DNA of 64,000 bases from Stomorhina lunata (Eukaryota; Arthropoda; Insecta; Diptera; Rhiniidae). Shown here piece by piece: positions 46,482 through 58,627 of the stretch. The position numbers and the translations under genes were made by a program. The notes under the pieces are model-generated. The model worked only from the letters and a program-made list of their open reading frames with translations, made no database searches and had not been told where the DNA came from. Location of the stretch: contig OW121740.1 in NCBI GenBank assembly GCA_933228675.1, forward strand, positions 126,431,630 to 126,495,629. The letters are read 5' to 3'. Position 1 is the first letter of the stretch; each line of letters opens with the position of its first letter.

Positions 46482-47507
46482 CTTGTATTTGTTTTATAGA
46501 AAACTTGAGTAATTTCGAACAAAAGCACGAGGACTCGTGTGTTTTGGGCATTGGTTGCTATGCTATTTGAATTATTTTGTATTTTTTTATTTCTTTATAA
46601 TAGACAAAAATTGAAATGAAAACGAAATAAAAAAATATTTAATTTTTTGGGGTCATTTTGGTCCTGGTTGGTCACGAAAGGGTTAATATTTATCGTTTAT
46701 GTGATCATTGATATTATTTTAATAGTTTTTTTTTTAGAGAACTTAGCAAAAAAAAATAGTTTGAATCACAGCAATAGCTTAGATATTCCTAAAAAGTGTA
46801 AATTTGCATAAAAATTTATTTTGACCCCAGTAACGCAAGGGTTAAACATTTTTAATTCTGGTAAAACTATATCCATTGATTCAACATGGTATTACGCATA
46901 ATTACTCAATATAGTTTTGTTGAAAAAGTAAACAAATATAAAATTATACATTTTTTTTTCTAAAATTTATCAAATCGAATTCCCGAAATCCTTTGAATTT
47001 TAGTTACAGGTACGGGAATACTCTATCAATTTTGCATCATCAAGGATAATTTTTACAAAATTTTTTATTTAATTTTTAACAGGTCTAAGATAAGTAGAAA
47101 ATATATTAGTAGAAAAATTTAAATCTAGCATTTTTTGGGGTAAATTTGTCTTTGTAGATCGTGAAGGACATGAAATAACGCTATAACTCTAAAACCGTTT
47201 GAGCAATTTATAAGGCATCTACTTAAAAAAAAAAAATCCTGTGAGGTTTTAATAAAAACAATTTTTAATAGAATTTAGCTCAAATAGCTTTAATCAAGCA
47301 AAATCCGAAAAAAGACCCGCTTTTCCCCATATAAATGCATTTTTAAATTTAAGGCCTCTGGGCGCCTCGTGTTAACGTTGTCCAATTTAGCTCAAATTTT
47401 CAGGGTTAATGTTCCTCAGCAAATGGCACAATAATACGAAAAAAGCGCCCTTATAGACTTTGTGCTAAAAATTTAATGAATTCAAATATTTCTTTTTTTT
47501 AGTTAAA
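46482..47507. other. AT-rich DNA, nothing recognised
   Basis: No coding frame. Some loose similarity of phrases with 36830-37180. Confidence 0.4.
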
Positions 47508-48846
47508 GTACCTGGTTGACCGAGCCTTGCTCGGGGCTTTATGATAAGCATTTTGATCATAACATGATCAAATGCACAGTTTATGATTTAATGCACTTAT
47601 AGTCTGATCAAATGCACAGTTTGCGATTTAATTCATTTTGAGTAATTTTCAGTGGCGTCACCTGTCGGTCTTTGGTCATTCCAATTAATAAACCTTCGTC
47701 GGGTTATCCGCAATAACTTTGCTAAAAATTATAGCATGATTAAATGTACAGTTTACGATTAAATTGACTTTAAGTAAATTTCAGTGGCGCCACCTGTCGA
47801 AATTTCTTCATACCAACTAAGAAACCTTCGTCGGCTCATGTGCAACAACATTGCTAAAGATTATAGCATGATTATATGTACAGTTTACGATTAAATTGAC
47901 TTTAAGTAATTTTCAGTAGCGCCACCTGTCGGAAATTATTCACATCAATTAAAAAGCATTCGCCGGCTCATGCGCTACAACTTTGCAAAAGATCATAGTA
48001 TGATCAAATGTACAGCTTACGATTTAATTAATTTTTAGTAATTTTCAGTGGCGCCACCTGTCGGAACTTAAAAACCTCCGCCGGCTTATCCGCAACATCT
48101 TTGCTAAAGAGCATAACATGATCAAATTCACAGTTTACTATTCTATAAAGAACATACATACAGACAAACATTAATTTGTTTTAAAGTTATAACATTTCTA
48201 ATTTTTTCCCCTTTTTATCCCCTAATTTCAAAAAGTTCCATATGCATAATTAGTACTTCTTTGGTACCAATTGAATTCGGTACATTTTATTAGAAAGCAG
48301 TTAACATAATTTTCCAATTCATATTACTTTTGTAGATGTTAAGTTATCAGTTTATCCCTTTTTTACACATTTTTTCCACAAAATCAAAAAAGTACCAAAT
48401 ACGTATTCAATATTTCTTTCACATCTATTGATTGCAGTACAAAGTTTCTTTCTATATTCCTTAGTTTAAAATATAAGAGTGGGTTAAAAAGGTACCAAAA
48501 AAACTATTTTCACCCTTTTTTACCCCTTATCGGACATAGTTTCAAAAAAGTACCAAACACCTGTCCGTTTATTTTCATAGCTGTTTAAAACGTAATTTAA
48601 ATTTTGTTTCTATACCTATTACTTAAGGAGATATAGCGTTTTCGATTTTTTCCCCTTTTTACCCGTTTTTACCCTCCTAGAGGCAAAGGTTCCAAAAGTC
48701 CCTTCTTCTTCGACCTATACATCAAAAAAGATACCCAATGTCCAAATTTTATCAAAATCGTTAGAGCCGTTTTCGAGATAGTCTTTCTATATATATATAT
48801 ATAAATACATACAATTATTGCTCGTTTAAGAATATAAGATAAATCT
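47508..48846 (+). repeat. Hairpin-ended dispersed repeat, copy 3
   Basis: Starts GTACCTGGTTGACC, hairpin CCGAGC-CTT-GCTCGG (47520-47534). Four 132-bp tandem units start at about 47606, 47738, 47870 and 48002 (the last is 118 bp), each with TCAGTGGCGCCACCTGTCGG. Then come gtaccaaat-type blocks, 'gagccgttttcgagatagtc', a short (TA)n and CAATTATTGCTCGTTTAAG. This is the most complete copy in the window. Non-coding, mobility mechanism unknown. Confidence 0.75.
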
Positions 48847-49325
48847 ACTTAAATCTCGATAGTTTGAAAAAATAGCACATATATATCGTCACCTGAAATG
48901 CAATAGAGTGTAACTAACTAACGTAAAAATTAAAATTGATTTTTTGATTGATTAGTACATTATTATTGTAGTTAAGCCCTTTTGGTTTCAGAAAATATTC
49001 AACTTGTAGTTAATACTTTTTGTTTTTTCGCAATTCAAAAAGTTAACGTTTTTTACCATTTTAGTTTTTTTCTTTTCTGATGTCTTGTTGACCCAATTCC
49101 AAAACTTAGATTTAATACTCCTTGTAGTTTTAAAGTTATAACGTTTTTCTTTTCTCCTGTAAAAAACTATAAATGTAGCTCGCCCTTTTGTATTTTAGAT
49201 GACGACATATATGTATTTATGTTTCTAAGACTTAAAAAACTTGTTGAATTGTTGGCCCATATTTCACCTTACTAGTGATGGGTATCATATAGTCGGTCTT
49301 GACCGATTATAGCTTTTCTTACTTG
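48847..49325 (+). mobile_element. Helitron-like 3' fragment with MITE inserted
   Basis: Flanks 48847-48882 and 49211-49325 join into a sequence homologous to 27000-27150, ending GATGGGTATCATATAGTCGG, a hairpin and CTTACTTGTT. The MITE at 48883-49210 splits it. Confidence 0.65.
48883..49210. mobile_element. MITE with ATATCGTCACC terminal inverted repeats, copy 2
   Basis: ATATCGTCACCTGAAATGCA at the left is inverted at the right as GTATTTTAGATGACGACATAT. About 328 bp, related to 11736-12630 but internally shorter. The related uninterrupted sequence at about 27040 shows the pre-insertion state. Confidence 0.7.
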
Positions 49326-50594
49326 TTAATTTTAAGATTTTGGCAGAAAATGTTAAAACTTTATATTTATAGGTTCCGAAGATACACGGGGTAAAGTATA
49401 TTATTTCTATGGGGAGAGAAAGTTACCCTGAACTGACTTTTTAACTTGTTTACCATTGGACCACATTTGACTTCTGAGATGTAGGTCAAATATAGTTTGA
49501 CAACTATTAAGCAGAGATTCAAAAATTTCATAGTAGAAGCGGTAGATAGTCGTAAGATTTTCTTCAATGGATCTTAGAATATGTCTAATTTTATATCTAA
49601 GTCTATTTTTATTTATTCTATTAGAACCGTTCTTTTTGTGTATAATACATACAAACATTAATACGTACATATGTATTACATATGTATTCCCTTGAAATAT
49701 TTCTATTTACTTTGGGGACCCCACAGTGCGACAAATGAACTCTAATCTAACAGATAATCTCAAACTAAATATACATACATATAACATTCTAAGCCGGATA
49801 TAGGAAAGTTTTACATTATTTAGTATTACATAACTAATCCGGAAACATATTCAATAATTTTAAAATAATAAATTTATAATTCCAATTTCATAATTTTCTA
49901 TCAATTAAATGCAATAAAAATCAATTTAAAAAGCAATTCAATACCAGAAGTTTCCAAAATATTTTTCAATATTTTTATTATTATTATTATTTTGAAATTT
50001 GAAACTTCTAAACAAGGTCAGTTTTTTTCTTATGTTATTCAATTTTATAGAACAACAAAATTTAAGAATAAAAAAAAACTTGAGGGAGTCCCAAAAACAA
50101 CAACGAAAATATTTTATAAAAAAAAATTCAAAATAAAAAGGGGGCACTTTCGAGAACTTTGAAGACAAACAACAGAAAAAGCAGTAAATCAAAATTGAAA
50201 ACACGTGATTATGTTTATCATTAGAGGATCAAATTTCAATACTTAAGTAATTTAAAAATAACTGAACGAAATGAAAATACTAATAAATACATTCAAAACA
50301 TAGGGGTATGTTTAGGTTATGTTTGAATTAAAAAAAAAAACCGGTAGACGTTAAGTTTAGGAGTCTTTAACTTAGAATAATTTTAGAAGAGGGAAAGAGG
50401 AAGGAAAAAATAAAAAAGTCATAATAAAAAAATAAAAAATACCTGGATCAAAATTAGGTCATAACAACTTTTTTCTTTAGTGTTTATTATGAAAAACAAC
50501 ACTTTTAAGTAATTACACAGTGCGACAAAAACAAGAATCATTAACAAGAAAACATTTTTAAGCTTTTAAAACTAAACTTCACAAACTATATAAA
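49326..50594. other. AT-rich DNA, no gene seen
   Basis: Short frames at 49367-49670 and 49938-50204 (minus) are low-complexity. A 'cacagtgcgacaaa' phrase recurs at 49726 and 50517 and resembles the foldback terminus at 40435. Confidence 0.45.
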
Positions 50595-52870
50595 TGAGAA
50601 ATTTTCAAAATTTACTATAAACATAAAATAATTTCCTATAAAAATAGAGAAATTTTCAAAAATTTCCTTTAAAAATTGAGAAATTTTCGAAAATTTCCTA
50701 TAAAATTAGAGAAATTTTCGAAAAAAGGGAAATTTTCGAAAATTTCTCATAAAAAAAGGATATTTTTAAAATTTCCTATAAAAATAGGAAATTTTTAAAA
50801 TTTCCTATAAAAATAGGAAATTTTTAAAATTTCCTATAAAAATAAAAAAATTATTAAAATAGGAAAATTTTTAAATTTCCTATTAAAATAGGAAATTTTT
50901 AAAATTTCCTATTAAAATAGAAAATTTTTTGAATTTCCTATTAAAATAGGAAATTTTTAAAATTTCCTATAAATTAGGAAATTTTTAAAATTTCCTATAA
51001 AATTAGGAAATTTTTAAAATTACCTATAAAAATAGAAAATTTTTAAAATTTCCTACAAAATAGGAAATTTTAAAAATTTCTTATAAAAATAGGAAATTTT
51101 TAAAATTTCCTATAAAAATAGGAAATTTTTAAAATTTCCTATAAAAATAGGAAATTTTTAAAATTTCCTATAAAAATAGGAAATTTTTAAAATTTCCTAT
51201 AAAAATAGGAAATTTTTAAAATTTCCTATAAAAATAGGAAATTTTTAAAATTTCCTATAAAAATAGGAAATTTTTAAAATTTCCTATAAAAATAGGAAAT
51301 TTTTAAAATTTCCTATAAAAATAGGAAATTTTTAAAATTTCCTATAAAAAAAAGGAAATTTTTAAAATTTCCTATAAAAATAGGAAATTTTTAAAATTTG
51401 CTATAAAAATAGGAAATTTTTAAAATTTCCTATAAAAATAAGAAATTTTTAAAATTTCCTATAAAAATAGGAAATTTTTAAAATTTCCTATAAAAATAGG
51501 AAATTTTTAAAATTTCCTGTAAAAATAGGAAATTTTTAAAATTTCCTATAAAAATAGGAAATTTTTAAAATTTCCTATAAAAATAGGAAATTTTTAAAAT
51601 TTCCTATAAAAATAGGAAATTTTTAAAATTTCCTATAAAAATAGGAAATTTTTAAAATTTCCTATAAAAATAGGAAATTTTTAAAATTTCCTATAAAAAT
51701 AGGAAATTTTTAAAATTTCCTATAAAAATAGGAAATTTTTAAAATTTCCTATAAAAATAGGAAATTTTTAAAATTTCCTATAAAAATAGGAAATTTTTAA
51801 AATTTCCCATAAAAATAGGATATTTTTAAAATTTCCTATAATAATAGGAAATTATTAAAATTTCATACAAAAGTAGGAAATTTTTAAGATTTCCTATAAA
51901 AAATGAAAATTTTTAAAATTTCCTATTAAAATAGGAAATTTTTAAAATTTCCTTTTAAAATAGGAAATTTTTAAAATTTCTTATTAAAATAGGAAATTTT
52001 TTAAATTTCCTATTAAAATAGGAAATTTTTAAAATTACCTATAAAAATAGGAAATTTTTAAAGTTTCCTATAAAAATAGGAAATTTTTAAAATTTAATAT
52101 AAAAATAGGAAAATTTTTAAAATTTCCTATAAAAATAGGAAATTTTTAAAATTTCCCATAAAAATAGGATATTTTTAAAATTTCCTATAATAATAGGAAA
52201 TTATTAAAATTTCCTACAAAAGTAGGAAATTTTTAAGATTTCCTATAAAAAATGAAAATTTTTAAAATTTCCTATTAAAATAGGAAATTTTTAAAATTTC
52301 TTATTAAAATAGGAAATTTTTTAAATTTCCTATTAAAATAGGAAATTTTTAAAATTACCTATAAAAATAGGAAATTTTTAAAATTTCCTACAAAATAGGA
52401 AATTTTTTAAATTTCCTGTAAAAATGGGAAATTTTTAAAATTTCCTATAAAAATAGAAAATTTTTACAATTTTCTATAAAAATAGGAAATTTTTAAAATT
52501 TCCCATTAAAATAGGAAATTTTTAAAATTTCCTATAAAAATAGAAAATTTTTTAAATTTCCTATAAAAATAGGAAATTTTTAAAATTTCCTATAAAAATA
52601 GAAAATTTTTTAAATTTCCTATAAAAATAGGAAATTTTTAAAATTTCCTATAATAATAGGAAATTTTTAAAATTTCCTATAAAAATAGGAAATTTTTTAA
52701 ATTTCCTATAAAAATAGGAAATTTTCAAAATTTCCTTTAAAAATAGGAAATTTTTAAGATTTCCTTCAAAAATAAGAAATTTTCAAAATTTCTTAAAAAA
52801 TAAGAAATATTCATTTCCTTAAAAATGAGAAATTTTCAAAATTTTCTATAAAAATATAGAATTTTAAAAA
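50595..52870 (+). repeat. AT-rich palindromic minisatellite A (29-bp unit)
   Basis: About 75 units of a ~29-bp repeat with GGAAATTTT-T-AAAATTTCC followed by TATAAAAATA. The central part (51060-51830) is very homogeneous; edges are decayed. A higher-order duplication is visible: the variant run at about 51810-52040 recurs at about 52150-52380. Confidence 0.95.
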
Positions 52871-53447
52871 TTTGAAAACTGTTATAAAACTCAAAAAGTT
52901 GCATTTTGTAAACTAGTGTTATTTATACATAAAAATGTATGTTTTTTCATTATCTTCCAGTAGAAATAAAAATATTCCTAAATACGTAAAGGTACGTATT
53001 AACCCATTAAATATGTGTAAAACCCACCTAAAACGGAAACTCTGTATAAAAAAACCAACAATTTACAAATGCAGATGTATTTAATAAACAACTGATACGA
53101 GTATTATTAACCACATTTAAACACATGTATAATTATTATTAAATTATTATCTTTTTTATCGGTATTTTATGAAAATTGAATTAAATGAAAAAAATATGTT
53201 TGATATAAAAAGAAATTATTCTTTTGTGAATCGAAAAAATGATATACACTCATGTTTATAGTTATTAAATGTAAATTTTGATACAATAAATAATAATGGA
53301 TCCTCAAAAATGGGTGTACAATGATATAAGTAAATATTTAGAGCGAAATGTATGTACCCAATAGAAATTTTGAAAAAAATAACTTAAGGGACACCCTTTA
53401 GACAACTCGAGGAATAAGCCAAGGATAAGATCACCTTCAAGAAGAAA
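52871..53447. other. Spacer between arrays A and B
   Basis: Unique AT-rich DNA without a credible frame. Confidence 0.6.
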
Positions 53448-55403
53448 TTTAAAGGAAATTTTTCAAAACATTTTTTACAAATTTCCTATTTTTATAGGAA
53501 ATTTTTCAAAAATTTCCTATTTTTATAGGAAATTTTTCAAAAATTTCCTATTTTTATAGAAAATTTTTCAAAAATTTCCTATTTTTATAGGAAATTTTTC
53601 AAAAATTTCCTATTTTTATAGGAAATTTTTCAAAAATTTCCTATTTTTATAGGAAATTTTACAAAAATTTCCTATTTTTATAGGAAATTTTTCAAAAATT
53701 TCCTATTTTTATAGGAAATTTTTCAAAAATTTCCTATTTTTATAGGAAATTTTTCAAAAATTTCCTATTTTTATAGGAAATTTTTCAAAAATTTCCTATT
53801 TTTATAGGAAATTTTTCAAAAATTTCCTATTTTTATAGGAAATTTTTCAAAAATTTCCTATTTTTATAGGAAATTTTTCAAAAATTTCCTATTTTTATAG
53901 GAAATTTTTCAAAAATTTCCTATTTTTATAGGAAATTTTTCAAAAATTTCCTATTTTTATAGGAAATTTTTCAAAAATTTCTATTTTTATAGGAAATTTT
54001 TCAAAAATTTCCTATTTTGATAGGAAATTTTTCAAAAATTTCCTATTTTTATAGGAAATTTTTCAAAAATTTCTATTTTTATAGGAAATTTTTCAAAAAT
54101 TTCCTATTTTTATAGGAAATTTTTCAAAAATTTCCTATTTTTATAGGAAATTTTTCAAAAATTTCCTATTTTTATAGGAAATTTTTCAAAAATTTCCTAT
54201 TTTTATAGGAAATTTTTCAAAAATTTCCTATTTTTATAGGAAATTTTTCAAAAATTTCCTATTTTTATAGGAAATTTTTCAAAAATTTCCTATTTTTATA
54301 GGAAATTTTTCAAAAATTTCCTATTTTTATAGGAAATTTTTCAAAAATTTCCTATTTTTATAGGAAATTTTTCAAAAATTTCCTATTTTTATAGGAAATT
54401 TTTCAAAAATTTCCTATTTTTATAGGAAATTTTTCAAAAATTTCCTATTTTTATAGGAAATTTTTCAAAAATTTCCTATTTTTATAGGAAATTTTTCAAA
54501 AATTTCCTATTTTTATAGGAAATTTTTCAAAAATTTCTATTTTTATAGGAAATTTTTCAAAAATTTCCTATTTTTATAGGAAATTTTTCAAAAATTTCCT
54601 ATTTTTATAGGAAATTTTTCAAAAATTTCCTATTTTTATAGGAAATTTTTCAAAAATTTCCTATTTTTATAGGAAATTTTTCAAAAATTTCCTATTTTTA
54701 TAGGAAATTTTTCAAAAATTTCCTATTTTTATAGGAAATTTTTCAAAAATTTCCTATTTTTATAGGAAATTTTTCAAAAATTTCCTATTTTTATAGGAAA
54801 TTTTTCAAAAATTTCCTATTTTTATAGGAAATTTTTCAAAAATTTCCTATTTTTATAGGAAATTTTTCAAAAATTTCCTATTTTTATAGGAAATTTTTCA
54901 AAAATTTCCTATTTTTATAGGAAATTTTTCAAAAATTTCCTATTTTTATAGGAAATTTTTCAAAAATTTCCTATTTTTATAGGAAATTTTTCAAAAATTT
55001 CCTATTTTTATAGGAAATTTTTCAAAAATTTCCTATTTTTATAGGAAATTTTTCAAAAATTTCCTATTTTTATAGGAAATTTTTCAAAAATTTCCTATTT
55101 TTATAGGAAATTTTTCAAAAATTTCTTATTTTTATAGGAAATTTTTCAAAAATTTCCTATTTTTATAGGAAATTTTTCAAAAATTTCCTATTTTTATAGG
55201 AAATTTTTCAAAAATTTCCTATTTTTATAGGAAATTTTTCAAAAATTTCCTATTTTTATAGGAAATTTTTCAAAAATTTCCTATTTTTATAGGAAATTTT
55301 TCAAAAATTTCCTATTTTTATAGGAAATTTTTCAAAAATTTCCTATTTTTATAGGAAATTTTTCAAAAATTTCCTATTTTTATAGGAAATTTTGTAAAAT
55401 TTT
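53448..55403 (-). repeat. AT-rich palindromic minisatellite B (31-bp unit)
   Basis: About 62 nearly identical 31-bp units: arms GGAAATTTTT and AAAAATTTCC around one C, then TATTTTTATA. Relative to array A the linker TATAAAAATA is inverted, so the two arrays run in opposite directions. Rare 1-bp deletions and substitutions only, hence recent homogenisation. Confidence 0.97.
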
Positions 55404-56644
55404 CCTACAGGGGTTAAACTCGCTTAAAGTGCAAGAACCTTTTCATATCTCCAAATCATAAAAGATAAGAAAGCAAAAAAATATTTTATTATTTATTGCA
55501 TTTTAAGTCGTGCCATAAAAATAATACAAATGAAAACCACAAACGAAAAAAACCTTATAATTATCAACAATTAATATTAACAAAAGAATTGTTTTTAATT
55601 AATTTTTCCATCGTTTTCGTCCAAAATATAAAAACCCAATAGCCATAATTTATGTAATTTCAAATGTTTATAATACTCGTATTCTTTTATTTATTTATTA
55701 TTAATTTCAGCACGTTTTCTTAAACATTTCGTGTTTAATAAACATTTTCAAATGTTTCAAAATTTTCAAACATTTTTTTCGGTTATATTTAATTTTTGTT
55801 TTTTGTTCAAAAAACTAAGAAATAAATAAACAATTATAACAGAAATTCAACACATTTTAACCCCTTTAGTTTAACATGATTTCTTGTCAAAATATTTTTA
55901 CTTTATATATTTAATGTGGTCGTTGGATTTTTGGATTTAGATTTTGGTTTTTGTACATGATTTAGAGTAGAGTGGGCTTTCAGGCAATCGCTTGTTTGGA
56001 TTTTGGTTAAGTTGGTTCAGATGTTGGTGGTAAGCGTGACAAAATGCCATTAATTGTGTTGACAGTTTAAGTGAATAAAAATCGTTTGAAATTGTTTTAG
56101 TCTCAGTTCATTTTTTTATTAGATTTTTCTATATATTTTTTTTTATTTTAGATTTTGATGAAAAAAAATTATAATGAATGACCATTTGAATGGTGTTAAA
56201 TACCACATTTCCATTTTTTGTTTTATTTAATTGTTTTCGGCTTTACAGTTTGGAACTCGTACTCTACTTTTAACCGATTTAATTTGCCATGACCACTTAA
56301 ATTTTCATTCTCTTAACATTTTCCTACTCAGATTACAGAATTTGTTTTTCCTTACCAGAAACACATAAATTAATGATAAAGAATTTCGGTTTTAGTGGTG
56401 AGATTTTGAAAAAGCTTTAATTCCCAAAAATTATTTAAATTATTAATTGGCAGAGAAAAGTATAAGTCGGAAAATATGTAATTATTTCAAAAGATGATTG
56501 AAACGGGAGATATACAATTAAAGTGGAAAATTGGATATATATTAACTACATATGTATTTATAAATCGTTCTTAATGGTTTACATTAAGACTTTTTAAGAA
56601 ATTATGATTGTATAACTCCTTCCTCATAGATCCAATACTTAACT
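55404..56644. other. AT-rich unique DNA, nothing recognised
   Basis: No repeat or credible coding frame. Confidence 0.5.
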
Positions 56645-57645
56645 ATGACAGAAAAGAACCTACAAAAAAATTCTTATATGAAAATTTTAGAAAAAAAATT
56701 TATATGAAAATTTTTCTATAGAAAAAATTTGTATCTGAAAATTTTTCTATAGAAACAATTTTTATATGAAAATTTTTCTATGGAAAAAATTTTTATATGA
56801 AAATTTTTGTATAGAAAAAATTTGTATATGAAAATTTTTCTATAGAAAAAAATTTTATATGAAAATTTTTCTATTAAAAAAATTTGTATATGAAAATTTT
56901 TCTATAGAAAAATTTTCATATAAAAATTTTTGTTATACAAAAATTAAAATTTTTCTATAGAAAAAAATTTGTTATAGAAAAATGTTCATCTAATTTTTTT
57001 CTACAGAAAAATTTTCATATAAAAATGTTTATATAAAAATATTTCTATAAAAAAAATGTTTATATGAAAATTTTTCTATAGAAAAAATTTTTGTATAAAA
57101 ATTTTTGTATAAAAATTTTTCTATAAAATTTTGTTAAAGAAAAAATTTTTATATGAAAATTTTTTTAAAGAAAAAATTTTTATATGAAAATGTTTCTAAA
57201 GAAACAATTTTTACATGAAAATTTTCTATAGAAACAATTTTTGTATGGATAGAATTTATGTATGAAAATTTTTCTATAAAAAAAAATTGTATATAAAATA
57301 TTTTTCTATAGAAAAATTTTCATATACAAATTTTTTCTATACAAAAATTTTCATATAAAAATTTTTTCCATAGAAAAATTTTCATATAAAAATTGTTTCT
57401 ATAGAAAAATTTTTCTATAGAAAAATTTTTTATATGAACATTTTTCTATTAAAAAAAAAATGTATATGAACATTTTTCTATAAAAAAATTTTTTATATGA
57501 AAATTTTTCTATAGAAAATTTTTTTTTTTCAAATTTTTCTAAGAAAATTTTTCTATGGAAAAAATTTTGTATGAAAATTTTTCTATAAAAAAATTATTAT
57601 ATGAAAATTTTTCTATGGATACAATTTTTTATATGAAAATTTGGA
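56645..57645. repeat. Degenerate AT-rich minisatellite (~31-bp unit)
   Basis: Units around ATATGAAAATTTTTCTATAG with variable linkers. Strongly diverged compared with arrays A-D. Small frames inside it (57555-57746) are artefacts of the repeat. Confidence 0.85.
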
Positions 57646-58190
57646 TAAAGAGCAATGAAAAACACATAAACGCACAAACAAACATGCATTTCAGAAGCAC
57701 GTGTGTGTGCCTTAGCTTTCTCTCATTGGATAATCGTCTCCATTAATTGTTTTTTATGGGAGTTTTCACAACGACCATACGGCGAATTATAGTATAGGAG
57801 TTTAACATGTTTATATTACAGAGTCTTAGCTCCGGTTAAACAGTTATATGTATATGATATATGAAACTATATAAGAAACTCAATAGTTTTTATTTTTTTT
57901 ATCTAACTATCGATCAAATGTCTTATTTCTATTCAGCTGATATCAATTCAGTTATAACGCATTTTTACGATATCAGGATAAAATATTACAAAATAAATAA
58001 ATAATATTTTTTTAATAAATGTTAATTACTTTTTAAGCTCATTTAGGCCTAATATTAATATAAAAAGTTCATGTGGTCTTTTTTAAAAATATATTTAGAA
58101 TTTTTATTTTAAAAAATAATTAATCATATTTTACCACAAAAATATCATATATTTTCAATTTTATATTATATTTTCAATTTTAAATATCAC
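57646..58190. other. Upstream region of third peptide gene
   Basis: Unique AT-rich DNA. Scattered GATA-type motifs occur (for example CGATATC and GGATAAAA near 57968-57983). No clear NF-kB site seen. Confidence 0.4.
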
Positions 58191-58228
58191 TATATAAACT
58201 GTCTAATAATTCCAAAAAGTCATCAGTT
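58191..58228 (+). promoter_or_regulatory. TATA-Inr core promoter, third peptide gene
   Basis: TATATAAA (58191-58198) and Inr TCAGTT (58223-58228), first TATA base to Inr A 34 bp, exactly as in the divergent pair. The TCAGTTGAATTTT block is conserved. The predicted 5' UTR is 53 nt. Confidence 0.8.
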
Positions 58229-58277
58229 GAATTTTCTCTTCTAAACAATTAAAAGCTCTTGAATTAAAAGCTCCACC

Positions 58278-58579
58278 ATGAACTTTAACAAATATTTTGC
58301 TTTATTGGCCGTTTTGGTCTTGTGCATTTTGGGTCATCAAGTTGCTGATGCTCGTCATCATTTCGGACACATTGGCCATGAAATTGTAAGTAACTGTTGA
58401 ATTGCGTCATTAGAAATGACTTATTATAATTGATTCCCTAATTTTAGCACAAGGGAGTCGATAAGGCCGATCATGTTGTCAAACAAGCCGGTAAAGTTGT
58501 GTCGACTGTGAATAAAGCCAAAAATGTGGTAGAAGCTGGTGCTGCCGTTGCTGGCGCTGTGGCCGCTGCAGCTGCATAA
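58278..58579 (+). CDS. His-rich secreted peptide, cecropin/stomoxyn-like (third copy)
   Basis: Exon 1 58278-58385, 62-bp phase-0 intron 58386-58447 (GTAAGT...TTTTAG), exon 2 58448-58579, 79 residues. The signal peptide is about residues 1-25 (ending VADA); the mature peptide begins RHHFGHIGHEIH, continues with VVKQAGKVVSTVNKAKNVVE and ends in an Ala-rich tail extended by two Ala. It is clearly paralogous to the divergent pair, with conservative changes, a deletion of one His, and weaker positive charge (Lys to Gln and Asn in the helix). It keeps His at mature position 3 and every third residue to position 12. It lies alone between satellite arrays. Function inferred as for the pair. Confidence 0.9.
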
Positions 58580-58617
58580 ATTTTTTTTCGAAATACCTGA
58601 TTCTTTAAAGTTAACAA

Positions 58618-58623
58618 AATAAA
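58618..58623 (+). terminator. Poly-A signal, third peptide gene
   Basis: AATAAA 39 bp after the stop codon, directly before array C begins, so the transcript's 3' end lies at the array edge. Confidence 0.5.
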
Positions 58624-58627
58624 ACAT

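Noticed and set aside
53448..55403. CRISPR-like regular repeats
   Set aside because: There are no variable spacers: the whole unit is repeated, in a eukaryotic AT-rich satellite.
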